The notes under the pieces are model-generated. The model was not told where the DNA came from, did no database searches, and saw nothing but the letters and a program-made list of their open reading frames with translations. DNA of 64,000 nucleotides from Capnocytophaga felis (GTDB lineage: Bacteria; Bacteroidota; Bacteroidia; Flavobacteriales; Flavobacteriaceae): assembly GCF_009684755.1 (NCBI RefSeq), contig NZ_BLBC01000005.1, positions 434,001 through 498,000 of the forward strand. Direction: 5' to 3'. Positions 63,809-64,000 of this stretch are shown piece by piece. How positions within the stretch are numbered: the first letter of the stretch is position 1; the number at the start of each line of letters is the position of its first letter. Both the position numbers and the translations under genes were made by a program.

Positions 63809-64000
63809 ATGTATGCAATTGTAGAGATAGCAGGGCAACAATTTAAAGTTTCAAAAGACCAAAAAGTGTTTGTTCATCGTTTGCAAAATGAAGAAGGAGA
63901 GAAAGTTGCGTTCAACAATGTTCTTCTTTTGGATAACAACGGTGCAATCACCATAGGCGCCCCAGCTATAGACGGAGCTTCAGTTGAAGCCAAAGTGGTA
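63809..64000 (+). CDS. rplU: 50S ribosomal protein L21, N-terminal part (cut by window edge)
   Basis: The frame from ATG at 63809 reads MYAIVEIAGQQFKVSKDQKV and continues through FNNVLLLDNNGAITIGAP to the window end, 64 codons in all. This is the conserved N-terminus of ribosomal protein L21, a 23S rRNA-binding protein. The C-terminal third lies outside the window. rpmA would be expected next. Confidence 0.95.
   Translation, partial: MYAIVEIAGQQFKVSKDQKVFVHRLQNEEGEKVAFNNVLLLDNNGAITIGAPAIDGASVEAKVV

Overview
The window looks like a chromosomal segment of a low-GC member of the Flavobacteriaceae. Capnocytophaga is the closest fit I can suggest, at moderate confidence. The grounds are an alternative complex III operon, the mevalonate route with a flavobacterial GHMP kinase, menaquinone synthesis, a zinc-finger-less AccD, and promoters of the Bacteroidetes type (TAnnTTTG at -7). 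No rRNA, tRNA, CRISPR array or insertion sequence was found.

Positions 1-29.1 kb are core metabolism. They hold the start of an ornithine aminotransferase gene, a creatininase-fold hydrolase, trpS, an OsmC protein, recJ, ald, two small envelope genes, purK, a metallo-hydrolase, menA, accD, mevalonate-pathway genes (mvaD, GHMP kinase), bioD-bioF-tilS, an aspartate kinase gene and a DUF423 gene. A minus-strand operon follows that encodes alternative complex III (actA-actB-lipoprotein-actC-actD-actE-actF), a quinol:cytochrome c oxidoreductase. It carries an extra coiled-coil lipoprotein gene and an ActA with six haem motifs. A periplasmic peroxiredoxin-like gene and an acyl-CoA carboxylase beta gene close this part.

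Positions 29.3-56.8 kb are a plus-strand surface-polysaccharide (probably capsule) locus. A beta-helix lipoprotein with its own promoter and terminator leads. Then come a NodB-type deacetylase and tviC-tviB (UDP-GalNAcA supply), two Wzx-type flippases, one Wzy-type polymerase, five glycosyltransferases (two are tandem paralogues), and pglC-pglD-pglE-pglF (UDP-N,N'-diacetylbacillosamine supply and the initiating phosphosugar transferase). The unusual content is four ATP-grasp ligases, a CapK-like adenylating enzyme, a HAD phosphatase, an octopine/nopaline-dehydrogenase-family enzyme, and a decayed N5-(carboxyethyl)ornithine synthase-like pseudogene. Together these suggest a glycan started on bacillosamine that contains GalNAcA whose carboxyl may be amidated with an opine-type amino acid. 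No Wza/Wzc export genes lie in the window.

Positions 56.8-64 kb return to minus-strand core genes: a DEDD exonuclease, a serine hydrolase, an unknown protein, groEL, groES, secG, a TPR protein and lptE. A divergent rplU is cut by the window end. The groES-groEL pair is split by a four-helix-bundle (S23/IVS-type) gene that carries a frameshift and is bracketed by 30-bp inverted repeats.
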